Part shown: positions 46,850 to 58,167 of the stretch, piece after piece
How positions within the stretch are numbered: the first letter of the stretch is position 1
Layout: every line of letters begins with the position of its first letter
Assembly: GCA_964019135.1 (NCBI GenBank)
Contig: OZ025253.1
Span: 590,233-654,232, forward strand
Direction of reading: 5' to 3'
Source: Arenicola marina
Taxonomy: Eukaryota > Annelida > Polychaeta > Arenicolidae
DNA length: 64,000 nt
Made by a program: the position numbers and the translations under genes
Notes under the pieces: generated by a model
The model's database searches: none
Seen by the model: the letters and a program-made list of their open reading frames with translations, nothing else
What the model was told of the DNA's origin: nothing

Positions 46850-47240
46850 CTTTCCACTTAACGATTATTTTTTAACAATAATCAACAGATGGTTAATAAG
46901 CCGTTTGGATAAACTTGAGGTAACACCCAGCAGTACGGACTTACAATTAATTTGTTTACTCAGTCCTTTTGTTTGTTGCGTCGAAATATAATCCAACCAT
47001 ATTCCAATCTTATCCCAGAGATTCCTTACCATGTTACATTTCCAAAAAAGATGCTCAACTTTTCTATATCAGTCTTACAGAAGGTACATTTTTCACAGGA
47101 TACTAATTTACACATATATAAGTATCTATTGGTCGGGATACACCTATGTCGAAATTTGTATTGGAAGCTTCTCATTTTTCATCCAGGACAGATCATGGAA
47201 AAAGTGCGCAATAAACTCGGAATAAAATTGGTGTAGTCAC
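46850..47240 (-). pseudogene. Tx1-like LINE ORF2 fragment (zinc-binding region)
   Basis: On the - strand the frame reads MRSFQYKFRHRCIPTNRYLY, then LVSCEKCTFC. After a one-base frameshift near 47,065 it continues KVEHLFWKCNMVRNLWDKIG and LLGVTSSLSKRLINHLLIIV. This parallels NERMRSFQFMILHR through LLNHIIIIGKK of the copy at 44,822-45,703. It is short, frameshifted and followed by stops. Confidence 0.75.
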
Positions 47241-47839
47241 CGTTTCAGAGGACAAAAATATATTGTACGATAAAAGGATTAGTGGCGTCTGGTAACGGTA
47301 TGTTTCACTCAGATTGCAATTCACTCACGATGGGAGATATGCTAATCGGCATGTCGTATATTTCTCTCGGAAACGGTCATCGCAGACGTTGTACCACCGG
47401 TAACAACTTCAGAAAATGAACTCACCAGGTGATGCAGATGTAGATTGCATCATGATTGACACCCATGACAATCGTACTATGGAGCATTAATTGACATGCT
47501 TCAGTTTCCCATCGTTCAGGGACTTACAAAAGCACCCTGCATAAATAGAAAAACACTTGATTTGTAGAAGTTACCTTCTCGGTTACAATTTCCTGTTACT
47601 ACGTGTATATCGTTATTTTTTCGGATAATCCAGTTGTTGTGCTGGTAAGAGATTGGTGTTGTATGTTGGTAAAATTAACTATATGCACACTGCGGCACCG
47701 ATATTAGGTTTGGGAATCATATTTCTCTCCCTACGCCAGCCAACAGCTAATGAATATTTTACATAACTATATTTGTTTACACCAAAAACCTTCAGCATAT
47801 GAAGGCACGCCAAGTGACACTGATCCACCATGTACTTTG
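47241..47839. other. AT-rich spacer; no gene recognised
   Basis: Lies upstream of the plus-strand Tx1-like LINE. No ORF1-type protein is seen, so that LINE copy lacks ORF1. Confidence 0.5.
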
Positions 47840-47849
47840 ATGGCTAACA

Positions 47850-48700
47850 ATGAACCCAATTAATATAAGTAGTTTCAATACACGAGGCCTAGGAGACGCT
47901 ATTAAACGCAACATGATATTTGATCATATGGCATATCACCATCCTGGGATAATGTTCTTTCAAGAAACGCATACTGACAAAAAGGCAGACATTTTATGGA
48001 GAAAACGTCTGAAAGGACAATTATTTTTTTCGCACGGGACCACTAAACTTTGTGGTGTGGCTATATTTATCCCTGTCAATTATAATATAAAAATGCATAA
48101 TCAAGTATGTGACAAAGAAGGACGATATATCATCTTAGATGTAGAGATATGTGGCCGAAGATACACGCTTATGAATGTCTACGCCCCAACAAAAGACTTT
48201 CCAAAAAAACAGATGGCTTTCCTAGAGGAAATATCACAAGCTCTTCAGGAGCATGCAGAAAACTTGTTAATTATCTGAGGAGATTTTAATGTTTGTATTA
48301 ATCCAGAACTGGACAAAAGTGGGGGAAAACAGAAAAAACAGAGCGATTATGCAAAATATATATTAGAATTCATGGAGACGTTTGACCTCCAAGACATCTG
48401 AAGAGTCCGTAACCCCGATACTAGGCGTTTCACGAGAAGTCAAAATACAAAATCTGGCCTTGTACTTTCCAGAATAGATTTTTTACTCACCTCAGCGAAT
48501 CTGGGCTGATATGATATAAGAAAAACAGATATAAACTATGGACCACGCTCTGACCACTCAATCATTGACATCCAAGTTATAAATAAACACCAGTCCCTAA
48601 GGGGAGGGGGGTTTTGAAAATTTAACTCATCGCTGTTAAAAGACGCCGAATATGTGAAAATGATAAAAACGTGCCCGGACGATTCTCTACATAAGTATTC
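47850..48700 (+). pseudogene. APE-type endonuclease domain of the Tx1-like LINE
   Basis: Motifs in order: SSFNTRGLGD, FFQETHTD, LMNVYAPTKD, GDFNVCINPELDKSG, LSRIDFLLTS and RSDHSIIDIQ (catalytic Asp/His near the end). In-frame TGA stops interrupt it at 48,276, 48,399, 48,507 and 48,615. Two of these (DI*RVRNP and GF*KFN) stand where Trp is expected. The domain would nick target DNA for reverse transcription if intact. Confidence 0.85.
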
Positions 48701-48710
48701 ATCGCTCGAT

Positions 48711-48797
48711 GATCAGAATCAGAATCAGAATCAGAATCGTTTTATTGGGTCAAGCATACATAACAAAACAAACAGAAAAAGAAAAACACAGGGGTGT
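48711..48797 (-). mobile_element. Tiny retroposon insertion with (ATTCTG)n tail
   Basis: On the - strand the segment ends TTGACCCAATAAAACG followed by about four ATTCTG units, which resembles the 3' end of a LINE or LINE-dependent SINE. On + it splits the LINE frame between YSSLDD and WDLIKCEMRG, which are normally close together. At about 87 bp it is an extremely 5'-truncated copy. Confidence 0.6.
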
Positions 48798-48799
48798 TG

Positions 48800-50661
48800 T
48801 GGGACCTTATTAAATGCGAAATGAGAGGTCGGAGTATAAGTTACGCTTCATACAAAGCAAAACAACGACGTCAACTTCTATGAATTCTTCTGGCGAGATA
48901 TTGGGCATCTCGTACATAACATCTTCATATATGCAGCAGAAAATAAGCATCTGAGCATTGAACAAAGACGCGGTGTCTTAACGCTTCTCCCGAAAGCTTA
49001 CAAAGACCTTCGCTATTTGACATCGTGGAGACCGCTAAGCCTATTAAACACTGACTATAACAAAAGCACTTGCCAATAGGATGCAAGATGTCGTCAAAGA
49101 CCTAGTTAATGTGGACCAATGCGGGTACATCAGAGGTCGCTACATCGGTGAAAATGTAAGAACTATCGCAGATATCCTTGAATACTGTAATATGAACAAC
49201 ACTCCAGGTTACATAGCACTTCTTGATTTCGAAAAAGCGTTTGATACCATATCTTGGCAGTATTTACACAAGATACTAAAACATATGAAATTTGGCCCAT
49301 ATTATAGACAATGGATTGACATAATATATACAGACATCACCAGCTGTTGCATAAATAACGGTCACTCAACCGCATTCTTCCCTATTACGCGAGGCGTCAG
49401 ACAGGGGTGTCCAATAAGCGCCTTACTTTTCGTTCTTGTCGTAGAAACACTTGCAACAAGGATTCGCAGCGACCCCAACGTACATGGTATAACAGTGTGT
49501 GAAGCAGTGTTTAAAATATCACAACTAGCAGATGATGCCACATTGTTTCTGAAGAATGCAGAATCAATATCTAGGGCACTTAATATATTAGAACAGTTCG
49601 CGTTATGCTCAGGGCTAAAGCTCAACAAAAACAAAACATTCGTGGTTCCTTTACATCCAAACTGCACATTAGACACAATACACGGCATAGAGGTTAAGAG
49701 ATCGTCTTTCAAAACCCTGAGTATCTTCTTTGATATAGACCAAACGGCTATGTGCCACAAAAATCTGGAAGACAGATTATCTAAATTTAAAGCTGTACTC
49801 ACCACCTGGTCCGCTCGCCGGCTATCCCAAAAAGGTAAAATAACCATATTAAAAAGTCTGACACTCCCGCTGTTGACCAATGCTACCGCTGTCATTCACG
49901 TTCACGAGAGCTTTATCAAAAAGGTCAAAAGCGAAATAGCAGATTTTGTGTGGAATGGCAAACGCCCCAAAGTGAAATATTCCACAGTGATATCAGACAT
50001 ACCAAATGGGGGTCTGAAAATGCCCTGTTTCAGCTCAATTATTGCTAGCCAAAAGGCACTGTGGATTAAACGAGTAATATCGGGTAATGAGCTACAAACG
50101 AAACAAAACAAGTTAGCCCTCTGCCTAATTGGTCTTACAACACAAGAACTCTCAAGCAAACTATGCATCACACATATAAAGCCCCATAAGAGTCTTTTTT
50201 ATCAACAAGTCATAAAAAACAGGTTTGATGTTTTTTCGGTTGAGCCCGAGGTGGAGAGCGTGAGATATGAAAAACTATGGAATACCAAATACATACTAAT
50301 TGGAGGAGTTCTAAGCAATACCTTTTACCCAACCTACAAGCGTTGGGCAGATCATGGAATTACACACATACATCACCTGATGGACGAGAACAGGGGCTTT
50401 TTAGAAAAAGCTGCTTTAGAAGAAAAATACAGAATTCAAATAGACACGCTGAAACTAAACAGCCTCATACACGCTATTCCCAAACGACGGCGTACGTCAC
50501 TGCGGCGAGAGATGCAAACAGCGCACACATACAACAATCAGGAACAGCTACAGATAAGAATTAACCGACAGTACATCAATGTTGATAAAATACAGAATCA
50601 TCACATATATTGGGATATAAAAAATTACAATCCCCACCCACTGCTCTTGCCACATGGCTAG
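48800..50661 (+). pseudogene. Reverse transcriptase domain of the Tx1-like LINE
   Basis: Starts WDLIKCEMRGRSISYASYKA. Roughly 150 codons are then missing before NFYEFFWRDIGH. RT blocks follow: GVLTLLPKAYKD, LTSWRPLSLLNTDYN, VDQCGYIRGRYIGEN, ALLDFEKAFDTISW, GVRQGCPISALLFVL and the catalytic LADD (49,525-49,536; usually YADD or FADD). KLNKNKT and later LSQKGKITILKSLTLP (thumb) and GGLKMPC close the domain. The longest open piece runs from 49,081 to 50,661. A frameshift near 49,070 and the deletion show it is dead. Confidence 0.88.
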
Positions 50662-51632
50662 AAGAGTTCCCATTTCTAAAAGAAAACAGTTTCAAAACAT
50701 ACTTTTCAATAGGTAATACTGCAACACGCAACACTCAGATACAAACTTTCCAGTACAAAATCCTCCATAGAATCATACCTTGTAATTACAATCTGGTGAA
50801 ATGGCACATAAAAGACAATGTTGCCTGCGATGTATGTATGGAAACTGACACAATAGAGCACTTTATGTATTACTGCCCCTCTGTCAAAAAGATCTGGCAA
50901 AATATTGAACAATGGATTACAACCTTATACAATGTTCATGTGAGTCTATCAGTAGTAGACGTCTGTTAGAACCCAAAACGTCATAGTGACCAAAACGTCA
51001 TACCTTGGTAGAATGAAATATACAGTTTAAGGTTTAATTTCAACCATCCCGGTTATCGCTCACACAACCCTGCGTGGCGTTTTTGAAGGAGACAGGGCGG
51101 GGCCACTCGGGGCTAAAGGATTGATTGATTGACAATTAGATACCTCTTGGAGGCCGAAATTTGCGAATTAAGGCGCAGGAAAATAAGGAAATCTAAGGTT
51201 TCTTGGAATAGAAGGTTCCAAGGGATGGACCCGGAGAGAAGTGGGGGGTGGGGGGGGGGCGATACCCATATTCCGTCGTTTATAAATGCCCTTAAATATA
51301 TCTGACACTGAAGAGTTACTGCCTCATATATTCATAGCCCCCGTCAACAGACACTGCGATCGAGGCACAGTGTGAAACTGTACATTTGTTCCTAGATGGC
51401 TCAGACCATGTGATCTGACGTTTTCGTCCCTATGACGTTTTTGGCCCTAACAGACGTCTTGTGTGGTATTTCTGGTGATAAAGGATCTATTGTACTGAGT
51501 ATAAATTTCATTGTGGTAACGGCTAAATGGTACATCTACAAAAGTAGATTATCGGAGAGTAAGCTGTTAAATTTTGAATTATGTAAATATTTCATCAAGA
51601 AACAGGTGCAAATGGAGGGAGCATCATGCTGA
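50610..51632 (+). pseudogene. C-terminal finger region of the Tx1-like LINE, split by a MITE
   Basis: In a frame shifted from the RT part it reads NTQIQTFQYKILHRIIPCN, the finger CDVCMETDTIEHFMYYC and SVKKIWQNIEQW, up to VVDVC at 50,967. The MITE then intervenes, and the protein resumes at about 51,452 with TDVLCGISGD and INFIVVTAKWYIYKSRL. Removing 487 bp plus one 8-bp duplication copy joins TDVLCG to the upstream frame. Confidence 0.82.
50965..51451. mobile_element. 487-bp MITE with 8-bp target duplication in the LINE
   Basis: Flanked by direct AGACGTCT at 50,957-50,964 and 51,452-51,459. Terminal inverted repeats start GTTAGAACCCAAAACGTCAT on the left and GTTAGGGCCAAAAACGTCAT on the right when read inward, about 36 bp at roughly 80% identity. 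The interior has no coding motif and includes a G run. An 8-bp duplication suits hAT or P-like superfamilies; the termini do not decide. Confidence 0.85.
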
Positions 51633-51889
51633 TATCCTTACAGGAAAATCATCCAGATATATTGCATTGTATGAGAAAATATAATCTTGTAATGTAATTA
51701 TATAATTTTTTATAGTATTCCGTCACATATCAATAAGATATTCGCAGACCTTATTTCAACATTGCCATATTTGGGTAATCAATAATTGTTAATGTTATCG
51801 GCCTCGACCTATAATTGCATTGCCTATATTTATATATGTATGTAACTCTCGTTGCTGAAGGAATAAAAAAAAAAAAAAAATAGTTTAAG

Positions 51890-53150
51890 TCCATTTGCGC
51901 TGCTATCTAACTTCCAATCTCTAGGTATACAATGAATCAAACCGTAAAAATCTGCAAAATTCAGGTGCATTTCTGAATGAATTCTTTCCACCCCAAAATG
52001 TTACCTTCTTCATTAATGATATCGTTAAAATACACGATACCTCCCCTGATGAATTCTGTCTTGCGTTTAGTTAAATTTGGATTGGTCGTGAAGGAGGTAT
52101 TCCAAAGTGGCATTTCATATACAACTGGTTAAATGTGCACCGTGGACAAATGTGCCCAGGCTTTAAACACAGCCCAAAAGGGGTTTGACATAGTATGGTA
52201 CTGTTTTTAATTGTGACTTAATATCCAGTTCCCAGCAAAGAGCCTTTTTGCGACAGATATAGTTACAGAATAAATCCTGCCATGCACCCTCTGTCTTCAA
52301 CAACCGTTGTATCCATGATATCTTCAACGCTTGTACAAAAGACTCCACATGCGTGAGACCAACTCCTCCACCCTCTATATTCTGGGCTAAACGCCCTAGC
52401 GATTTTCTAGATTTATTGTTATTCCAGATGAAATTGCGAATTGCACTATTTAACTTGCTGAGAATATCTCTCCCTGGCGAAGGTAGCGTTGATAGCAGGT
52501 GGACTAACTTGGGTAAAGCAAGCGTCTTCAGGATTACAACTCTTCTTTTTAGCGATATGTTGCGTTTTCCATACATCTTCAAGAAACTTTCAATTTCTAC
52601 TACTTTTCTCGAATAGTTAAGCTTAATCATTTTGCTAAGATCTGAATCAAAGATACTACCCAACAGCGTAAATTGGCTGGTCCATGTCAAAAGATAAATC
52701 CGAGCATATCATGTCTGTTGAATTTGATTTGATACCAATCCAAACAGCTTTAGTTTTTATATATTCACCCTTAAATCCGAACATTTTTCAAATTTATCAA
52801 GGACGTGCATCGTGTGTCTTAGGGAAGCTTCGGTGCCATCGAGAAGCAGAAACGTATCATCTGCATATTGGCCTAATTTATATTCCCGATCTCCCAGTTT
52901 CACACCACGGATGTTTTTGTTATTTTTTATTTCCATTGCCAAAGGCTCTATTGCAAGTATGGAATGATAGGGCGACAAAGGGTCTCCTTGCCTACACCCA
53001 CCTTTCTAACTTAAAGAAAAAATACCGTTGTTTATCACATAGCTGTTTGAGTCTCTATACAGTGTCTTGCACCATTTCATAAAGGAATTCCCAAAATTAT
53101 ATGCTTGCAGAACTTCATCTAAATATTTCCAACGGTAAGTAATGATTTGA
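51890..53150 (-). pseudogene. Tx1-like LINE fragment, RT to post-RT region, minus strand
   Basis: Read downward: YLDEVLQAYNFGNSF, VINNG, GCRQGDPLSPYHSILAIEPL, YADD (52,856-52,867), LDGTEASLRHTMHVLDKF, QFTLLGSIFDSDLSKM, LSLKRRVVILKTLALPKL, IRNFIWNNNKSRKS and KTEFIRGGIVYFNDIINEEG, with further homology to ADFYGLIHCIPRDWK. A TAG before GGCRQGD and several frame shifts break it. It ends at 51,890, adjoining the poly(A) of the plus-strand LINE. It overlaps the region present at 44,822-45,703, so the two are separate copies of related elements. Confidence 0.82.
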
Positions 53151-53469
53151 TTTGATGATAATTCGGTATTCATTATTTTTGATCATCTATCAATGATATA
53201 TTTCTAATTCAAGTTTAAAGCTTGTCATATATCTATAGGAATTTTTCTATAAAATACATGAAATTTACTAAACATATGACTTCAGTAGCAGTGGTCCAGA
53301 GAGTATGCGATAGTATACAGCTATTGAAACTAACTTCTATATTGTTGCCTTTTTAATTAACATTTTAATTATCTGTCAGCACGGGGATATATATATTGGC
53401 AATACAAAGTACGACCATTTTGTAAAGGTACTCGAAGCTTGACATGTTAAGAGGGGTTGTTGAGTTTTA

Positions 53470-54330
53470 GATGTAAACTTGTTGTCTTGGAATATTCAAG
53501 TACTGTCCACAAAATAAAGGGCGCGGGCAGCGTTTTATTGAAGGACTTGTGTTACGAATACGACATTGTTGCCATTTACGAAACTTGGTGTGTCCATCTA
53601 TCTGACTTTGAGTCCATGTTAGACGGCTATACCGTTTATTCTAAGGTGTGGACTAGGGAATCCAGTGCTGGCAGGGTCCCAGGTGGTTTACTTGTTCTTG
53701 TACGGAAGTCGTTGGTCAAGTATGTATCTGTTCTCGATATCAAATGTAAACAAGTTATTGGCTTTCTAATATCAAGAGATATTGTAGCTGTGAATAATGA
53801 CATCGCGCTCTTATGTTCTTACTTACCGCCAGAAGGATTCACGTCTTATGATGAGCATGAGGTGGATGGAATAGATATACTAGAAAGAGCCGAAATTGAG
53901 GCGAAGTTTACCGACCCGTCTTGGTGTATAATGGGTGACCTCAATGCTCGAACAGGGCAACTAAAAGACTACACTGCTGATGATACGTTAAAGTATGTTC
54001 TTGACATCGACGACTGTTACCCGTCAGACTCATTTGAGGTCCTGAGAAAGTCCAAAGATGCGGATGAAAACCGTTTCGGACGAGAATTAATTACTTTATG
54101 CAAATCTCACATGTTAAACGGGCGTTCACTAAAAGATAAAGAGGGGGTATTCACATGTATCAAGCACAATGGCAAAGCCTAGTTGACTTTGTGCTCTATT
54201 CCACTGTCGTATTTGAGGATCTCTCCAGTGAGTTCACAGTGTTAACTGATGATATGTCAGATCACTTCCCCTTGAGTTTTAGAGTACATGGTCGATATAG
54301 CCCTCTCGGGAAGGTGATGGGTCAATCACA
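53470..54330 (+). pseudogene. APE endonuclease domain of the second LINE family
   Basis: LLSWNIQ at about 53,474-53,500 is followed by a frameshift. Then GAGSVLLKDLCYEYD, YETW, GGLLVLVRKSL, CSYLPPEGF and GDLNARTG, and after a one-base frameshift near 54,170 VDFVLYS and SDHFPLSF. These are the endonuclease motifs including the catalytic Asp/Asn and His. At least two frameshifts make it non-functional. Confidence 0.85.
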
Positions 54331-55921
54331 AGAGCGACTACGGTACAAGTGGCGAGAACACGGTAAGGAATGCTTTCTACAGAAGGTCACTGACACGGTA
54401 GCAGAAGGTTACCTAAGCAATATTGACCAAGCTGTGGATTTGAATGAGATTGACATGGTTATCGAAAGTCTTAATAATTTGTTGGCATACGCAGGACAGG
54501 ACATGAAAATGCATCCCAAACGTAAGGCAAAGCAAACAAAACCGTCGTACTGGAACAATGAGTTAGAACACCCGAAAATGATTAAAAAAATAGAAAGCTC
54601 AATACTTTTCGTAAACGTAGAGAGGACGAAGATCTTCAAGAGTACAGAGAAGCAAAAGCACTTCTTGCGAAAGCGTGTCATCAGCAGCAGACAGTGTATC
54701 GCGAAGCTATTAAACAGAAACTGTGGGAAAACCTGAGCGACCCCCGCTCTTGTTGGAAAACAGTCAGCCATATAAGGGGCAGCCGCGCCAAGTTGTATGA
54801 ATCCATCACTCCGTCTAGGTGGTAAGAGTATTTTAACACCTTACTTAACACAGGATCAGCCGTAGATGAAGACTTTCAAAGAACGATTGAAGCAGAACTG
54901 CTAAAACACGAAAGCAAGTGTGACCACTGTAATAGTAGCATTCAAACATGTTTAACAGAGGAGACAATCAATGATGATATAAGCAATGAAGACGTAGATC
55001 AGGCCATAACATCCCTGCCCTGTAACAAAGCCGCAGGAGCTGACGGCATTCCAATCGAGTTTCTGAAAGACAGCGTAGATATTATGACCCCCGTCTTAAC
55101 TAGAATCTTCAATCAGATAATGTGTCAAGGCTGTTTCCCAGATCAATGGGCTCAGGCTATTATATGTCCAATTTGGAAAAACGGTCCACAAGATAATCCA
55201 GAAAACTATAGAGGGATATCACTACTAGCCACTGTCGGTAAAGTGTTCATGAAGATATTGTGCACTAGACTGACAAATTGGGCTGCAAGGGAATAAGATA
55301 CACGAGTGCCAAGCAGGCTTCAGGCAGGGGCGATCTACTATATATCAAGCATTCATCATGCAAGCATGTGTTCATAAGTATTTGTCACGATCAGGTGGCC
55401 GTTTTTATTGCCTTTATGTAGATTTTTCTAAGGCCTTTGATCGAGTCCCTCATGCACATCTGTGGCACAGGCTGGTCTCAATTGGTATACACGGCAGATG
55501 TCTCCGAGTCTTAAAGTCTCTATATGGTAAAGTGCGATCTTGTGTGCAAAGCGCGGGCAATCTCTCAGAACTTTTCAACTGTACTCTTGGAACCAGACAA
55601 GGTTGTCTACTTAGTCCGCTGTTATTTGTTTTATATCTGGATGAATATGTTGATCTGCTGGGAGGTCAAAACTGCAAAGGTGTATTTATAGACGAGAACT
55701 TTCCAAATTTACTAGCCTTGATGTACGCGGACGATCTGTCGAATATGGCCGATACTGTAGACAAATTACGAGCAGAAATATGTGTACTTGAAGTGTATTG
55801 CCACAAATGGGGAATGTCGGTAAATCTAAAGAAAACTAAAGTTATGGTTTTTAGAAATGGGGGGCCATTAAGAGGGAATGAACGATGGATGTTATCCGGG
55901 AACAAAATATATTGTGTATAA
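54331..55921 (+). pseudogene. Reverse transcriptase domain of the second LINE family
   Basis: Blocks in order: ITSLPCNKAAGADGIPIEFL, DQWAQAIICPIWKNG, ENYRGISLLATVGKVF, then after a frame change near 55,290 CQAGFRQGRSTIYQ, LYVDFSKAFDRVPHAHLW, GTRQGCLLSPLLFVLYLDEY, MYADD (YADD at 55,724-55,735) and WGMSVNLKKTKVMVFRNGG. The protein continues after the LTR insertion with NYLGFHFTPKLVWTATQRYR at about 56,940-57,120. Stops and shifts near 54,740, 54,825 and 55,295 inactivate it. Confidence 0.88.
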
Positions 55922-56696
55922 CTGTGATATTTTCCGAAATGAGTGTTGTCTTTACTTAATTTTGTACTTCTCGTTGTGTTATTCTAATTGTTTCTAAACT
56001 TAATTTCGACAACCCGAACTGGGTGTTTGTTCCGAGATCGGTCTCAACACGTGGTGGCGAAGGCACTGAGGCGAAACGAAGTGCTTAAAGTTTCAATGAT
56101 TTATTATAAACTCTTAAAAAACTCGAATACTACACTAGTCACAACTTCGATAACGGTGCGTTACTTACTTACTTTTGATATGCTGGGAGGTCAAAACTGC
56201 AAAGGTGTATTTATAGACGAGAATTTTCCAAATTTACTAGCCTTGATGTACGCGGACGATCTGTCGAATATGGCCGATACTGTAGACAAATTACGAGAAG
56301 AAATATGTGTACTTGAAGAGTATTGCCACAAATGGGGAATGTCGGTAAATCTAAAGAAAACTAAAGTTATGGTTTTTAGAAATGGGGGTCATTAAGAGGG
56401 AATGAACGATGGATGTTATCTGGGAACAAAATATATTGTGTATCTGTGTATAACTGTGATATTATCCGAAATGAGTGTTGTCTTTACTTAATTTTGTACT
56501 TCTCGTTGTGTTATTCTACTTGTTTCTAAACTTAATTTCGACAACCCGAACTGGGTGTTCGTTCCGAGATCGGTCTCAACACGTGGTGGCGAAGGCACTG
56601 AGGCGAAACGAAGTGGTAAAGTTTCAATGATTTATTACAAACTCTTAAAAAACTCGAATACTACACTAGTCACAACTTCTATAACGGTGCGTTACT
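55656..56696 (+). repeat. 525-bp tandem duplication spanning a LINE/LTR junction
   Basis: 55,656-56,165 and 56,181-56,696 align at an offset of 525 bp. Each copy holds about 265 bp of LINE RT (GGQNCKGVFIDENFPN to FRNGG) followed by about 245 bp of the LTR. A 15-bp filler rich in TACT separates them. Small differences (AGAAGAA, an extra ATCTGTGT near 56,445, a lost G near 56,391) show some age. The duplication must postdate the LTR insertion. Confidence 0.9.
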
Positions 56697-56939
56697 GACC
56701 TGGCAGCAGTTGGTGCAACTGCTGCCAGCCTCTAGCTCCGCTAGGCGGTGTATCCAATTAAATATAAAACTAGCTGTCCCTTGCCAAAAAATCCTAACCG
56801 TCCCGCTCGCTGCTCTCTCGCTAACTGACCTCACTAAACTCCACCCAAGCGGTGACATCACCGTGGCGGTTGCTATAGCAACGCTCGCGAGAAACTATAC
56901 AAGGGTCAAAAGTATGGACACCCTACCACAGATACCACA
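55923..56939 (-). mobile_element. Solo LTR inserted in the LINE, enlarged by duplication
   Basis: The insert begins TGTGATATT and ends ATACCACA, with TAAC directly repeated on both sides (55,919-55,922 and 56,940-56,943), as for a Gypsy-type LTR. Subtracting the 525-bp duplication leaves about 490 bp. Read on - it has a TATA-like TTTTATATTTAA (about 56,758), then a perfect hairpin CTGGCAGCAGTTG / CAACTGCTGCCAG (56,699-56,727), then AATAAA (about 56,630), which matches U3-R-U5 order. No internal retroviral-type genes are present. Confidence 0.75.
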
Positions 56940-57233
56940 TAACTACTTAGGGTTCCATTTCACCCCTAAACTAGTATGGACTGCCACTCAAAGGTATCGG
57001 TCAGATCAGGCTGGGAAAGCTGCAAATGTAATTAAACAGTCAGATATTCAATCAGGCGATCTGGGCATCAACCTTTTGCTGAAAATGTATGATACTATGG
57101 TGCTCGCAATACAGGACTCAACCATCAGCCTGTAAGACTGGGTACCCGCAACTATCATTTACACCAAGCATTTGTTTAGAGATGCGCCACCATTTCTTTG
57201 GCGTCACAGAGCTTTATTCGTTCAAAACACATT

Positions 57234-57680
57234 CTAAACATACAAGTAGGTAGCTTTTGCCTCCCTTAAGTTTGTGATATACTCGTTACGCAGTCTTCTG
57301 TAATCGGCCCAGTCCGTGTCTCTACAGAACTTCCGTGCTTTACCATGAAGCCTGTCAAGAGCCCTCTTTTTACATCTAAGTTCCTTAATAAAAAATGGTT
57401 TATCCTTCGGACGAATAGTAATTACTTTGTTGGGAATGAAATCTGTACAGAAGCTAAGAAACCGCGACGTCCACGCCTCACACATAGTATCTGGATCCCC
57501 GGACAGACAGCATTCGCTCCAGTCCGTATGTGACCGAGCTTCACGATACGGATCAAAGTCGGCTTTGTCATAATACCTGTCCATTTCACTCAGCTTTTCA
57601 CCAGAAACACACCCGGGTAGCGCAATTAACCTGTATGTGAAGAGTGACGGCTTCCTTAGTTACGATATTGTATCTGCATA
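57234..57680 (-). pseudogene. LINE ORF2 fragment between endonuclease and RT, minus strand
   Basis: The - frame reads RKPSLFTYRLIALPG, EMDRYYDKADFDPYREA, FIPNKVITIRPKDKPFF and LRCKKRALDRLHGKARKF, then DWADYRRLRNEYITNLREAK. This is the linker found in CR1/Jockey-type ORF2 proteins just upstream of the RT. It lacks both flanking domains. It differs from the two LINE families to its left. Confidence 0.7.
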
Positions 57681-58167
57681 GAAAATAACAAAACATTGTG
57701 ATTGATATGAACACAGCCGGTTAAAGCAGCAACGCAGACACTGCAATTATCCTAATACTCTATAACCCACAGAACACCGTGGACATTCCAAGGCGCAATC
57801 ATCAGCGGTAACACCTGGCATATCGCCCTTGTGGGAAAGGCCCCCGGACACTGAAGTCCACGCGGGCAGTTTACTGACTCGATGTCTTTCGCGGGGGCAG
57901 AGAATGTATGGGACGTGGTCAGAAGGCACGAATGTACAACCGCTTACTATATTTTACTGTTTAACATCAGTCGTTAGAGCTCGTTTATTCTATGCCTAGA
58001 TGTGCCGAGTAGATTTGCTTCACACCCCTATATTGAGCCATTTATTTGAAACAGAAGTGGGCCACGCTAATTTATGCCACTACGATACTACCGATACTAC
58101 AGCTCGAGGGGGCATACCGTGAACCCTTTGCGGGAGGGCTTATGTAAACACATGGTATGCATGCATA
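57681..58167. other. Spacer; no gene recognised
   Basis: No supported coding sequence or repeat between the LINE fragment and the 74/80-bp array. Confidence 0.5.

Larger units (their letters stand above)
47840..51880 (+). mobile_element. Tx1/L1-like LINE, plus strand, interrupted
   Basis: ORF2 begins at ATG 47,850 (MNPINISSFNTRGLGD) with an APE endonuclease domain, then reverse transcriptase, then a C-terminal Cys finger, and ends with a poly(A) tail at 51,865-51,880. It lacks ORF1 and about 150 codons between endonuclease and RT. It is interrupted by two later insertions (48,711-48,797 and 50,965-51,451). It is inactive. Confidence 0.85.
53440..57130 (+). mobile_element. Second LINE family (APE-RT type), plus strand, interrupted
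   Basis: Endonuclease, RT and post-RT blocks appear in order from about 53,474 (LLSWNIQ) to 57,120 (LLLKMYDTMVLAI). The frame is broken in several places and the copy is interrupted by a solo LTR at 55,923-56,939. The 3' end is missing. The sequence is unlike the Tx1-like copies; general features suit the Jockey/I/CR1 group, but I cannot fix the clade. Confidence 0.82.

Noticed and set aside
44706..53150. The minus-strand Tx1-like fragments at 44.8-45.7 and 51.9-53.1 kb as two halves of one element
   Set aside because: They overlap over the RKTEFI to IPR-x-WK region with different sequences, so they are separate copies.
56710..57135. 141-codon ORF as a gene
   Set aside because: Its first half is LTR sequence and its second half is the LINE ORF2 continuation; the join is accidental.
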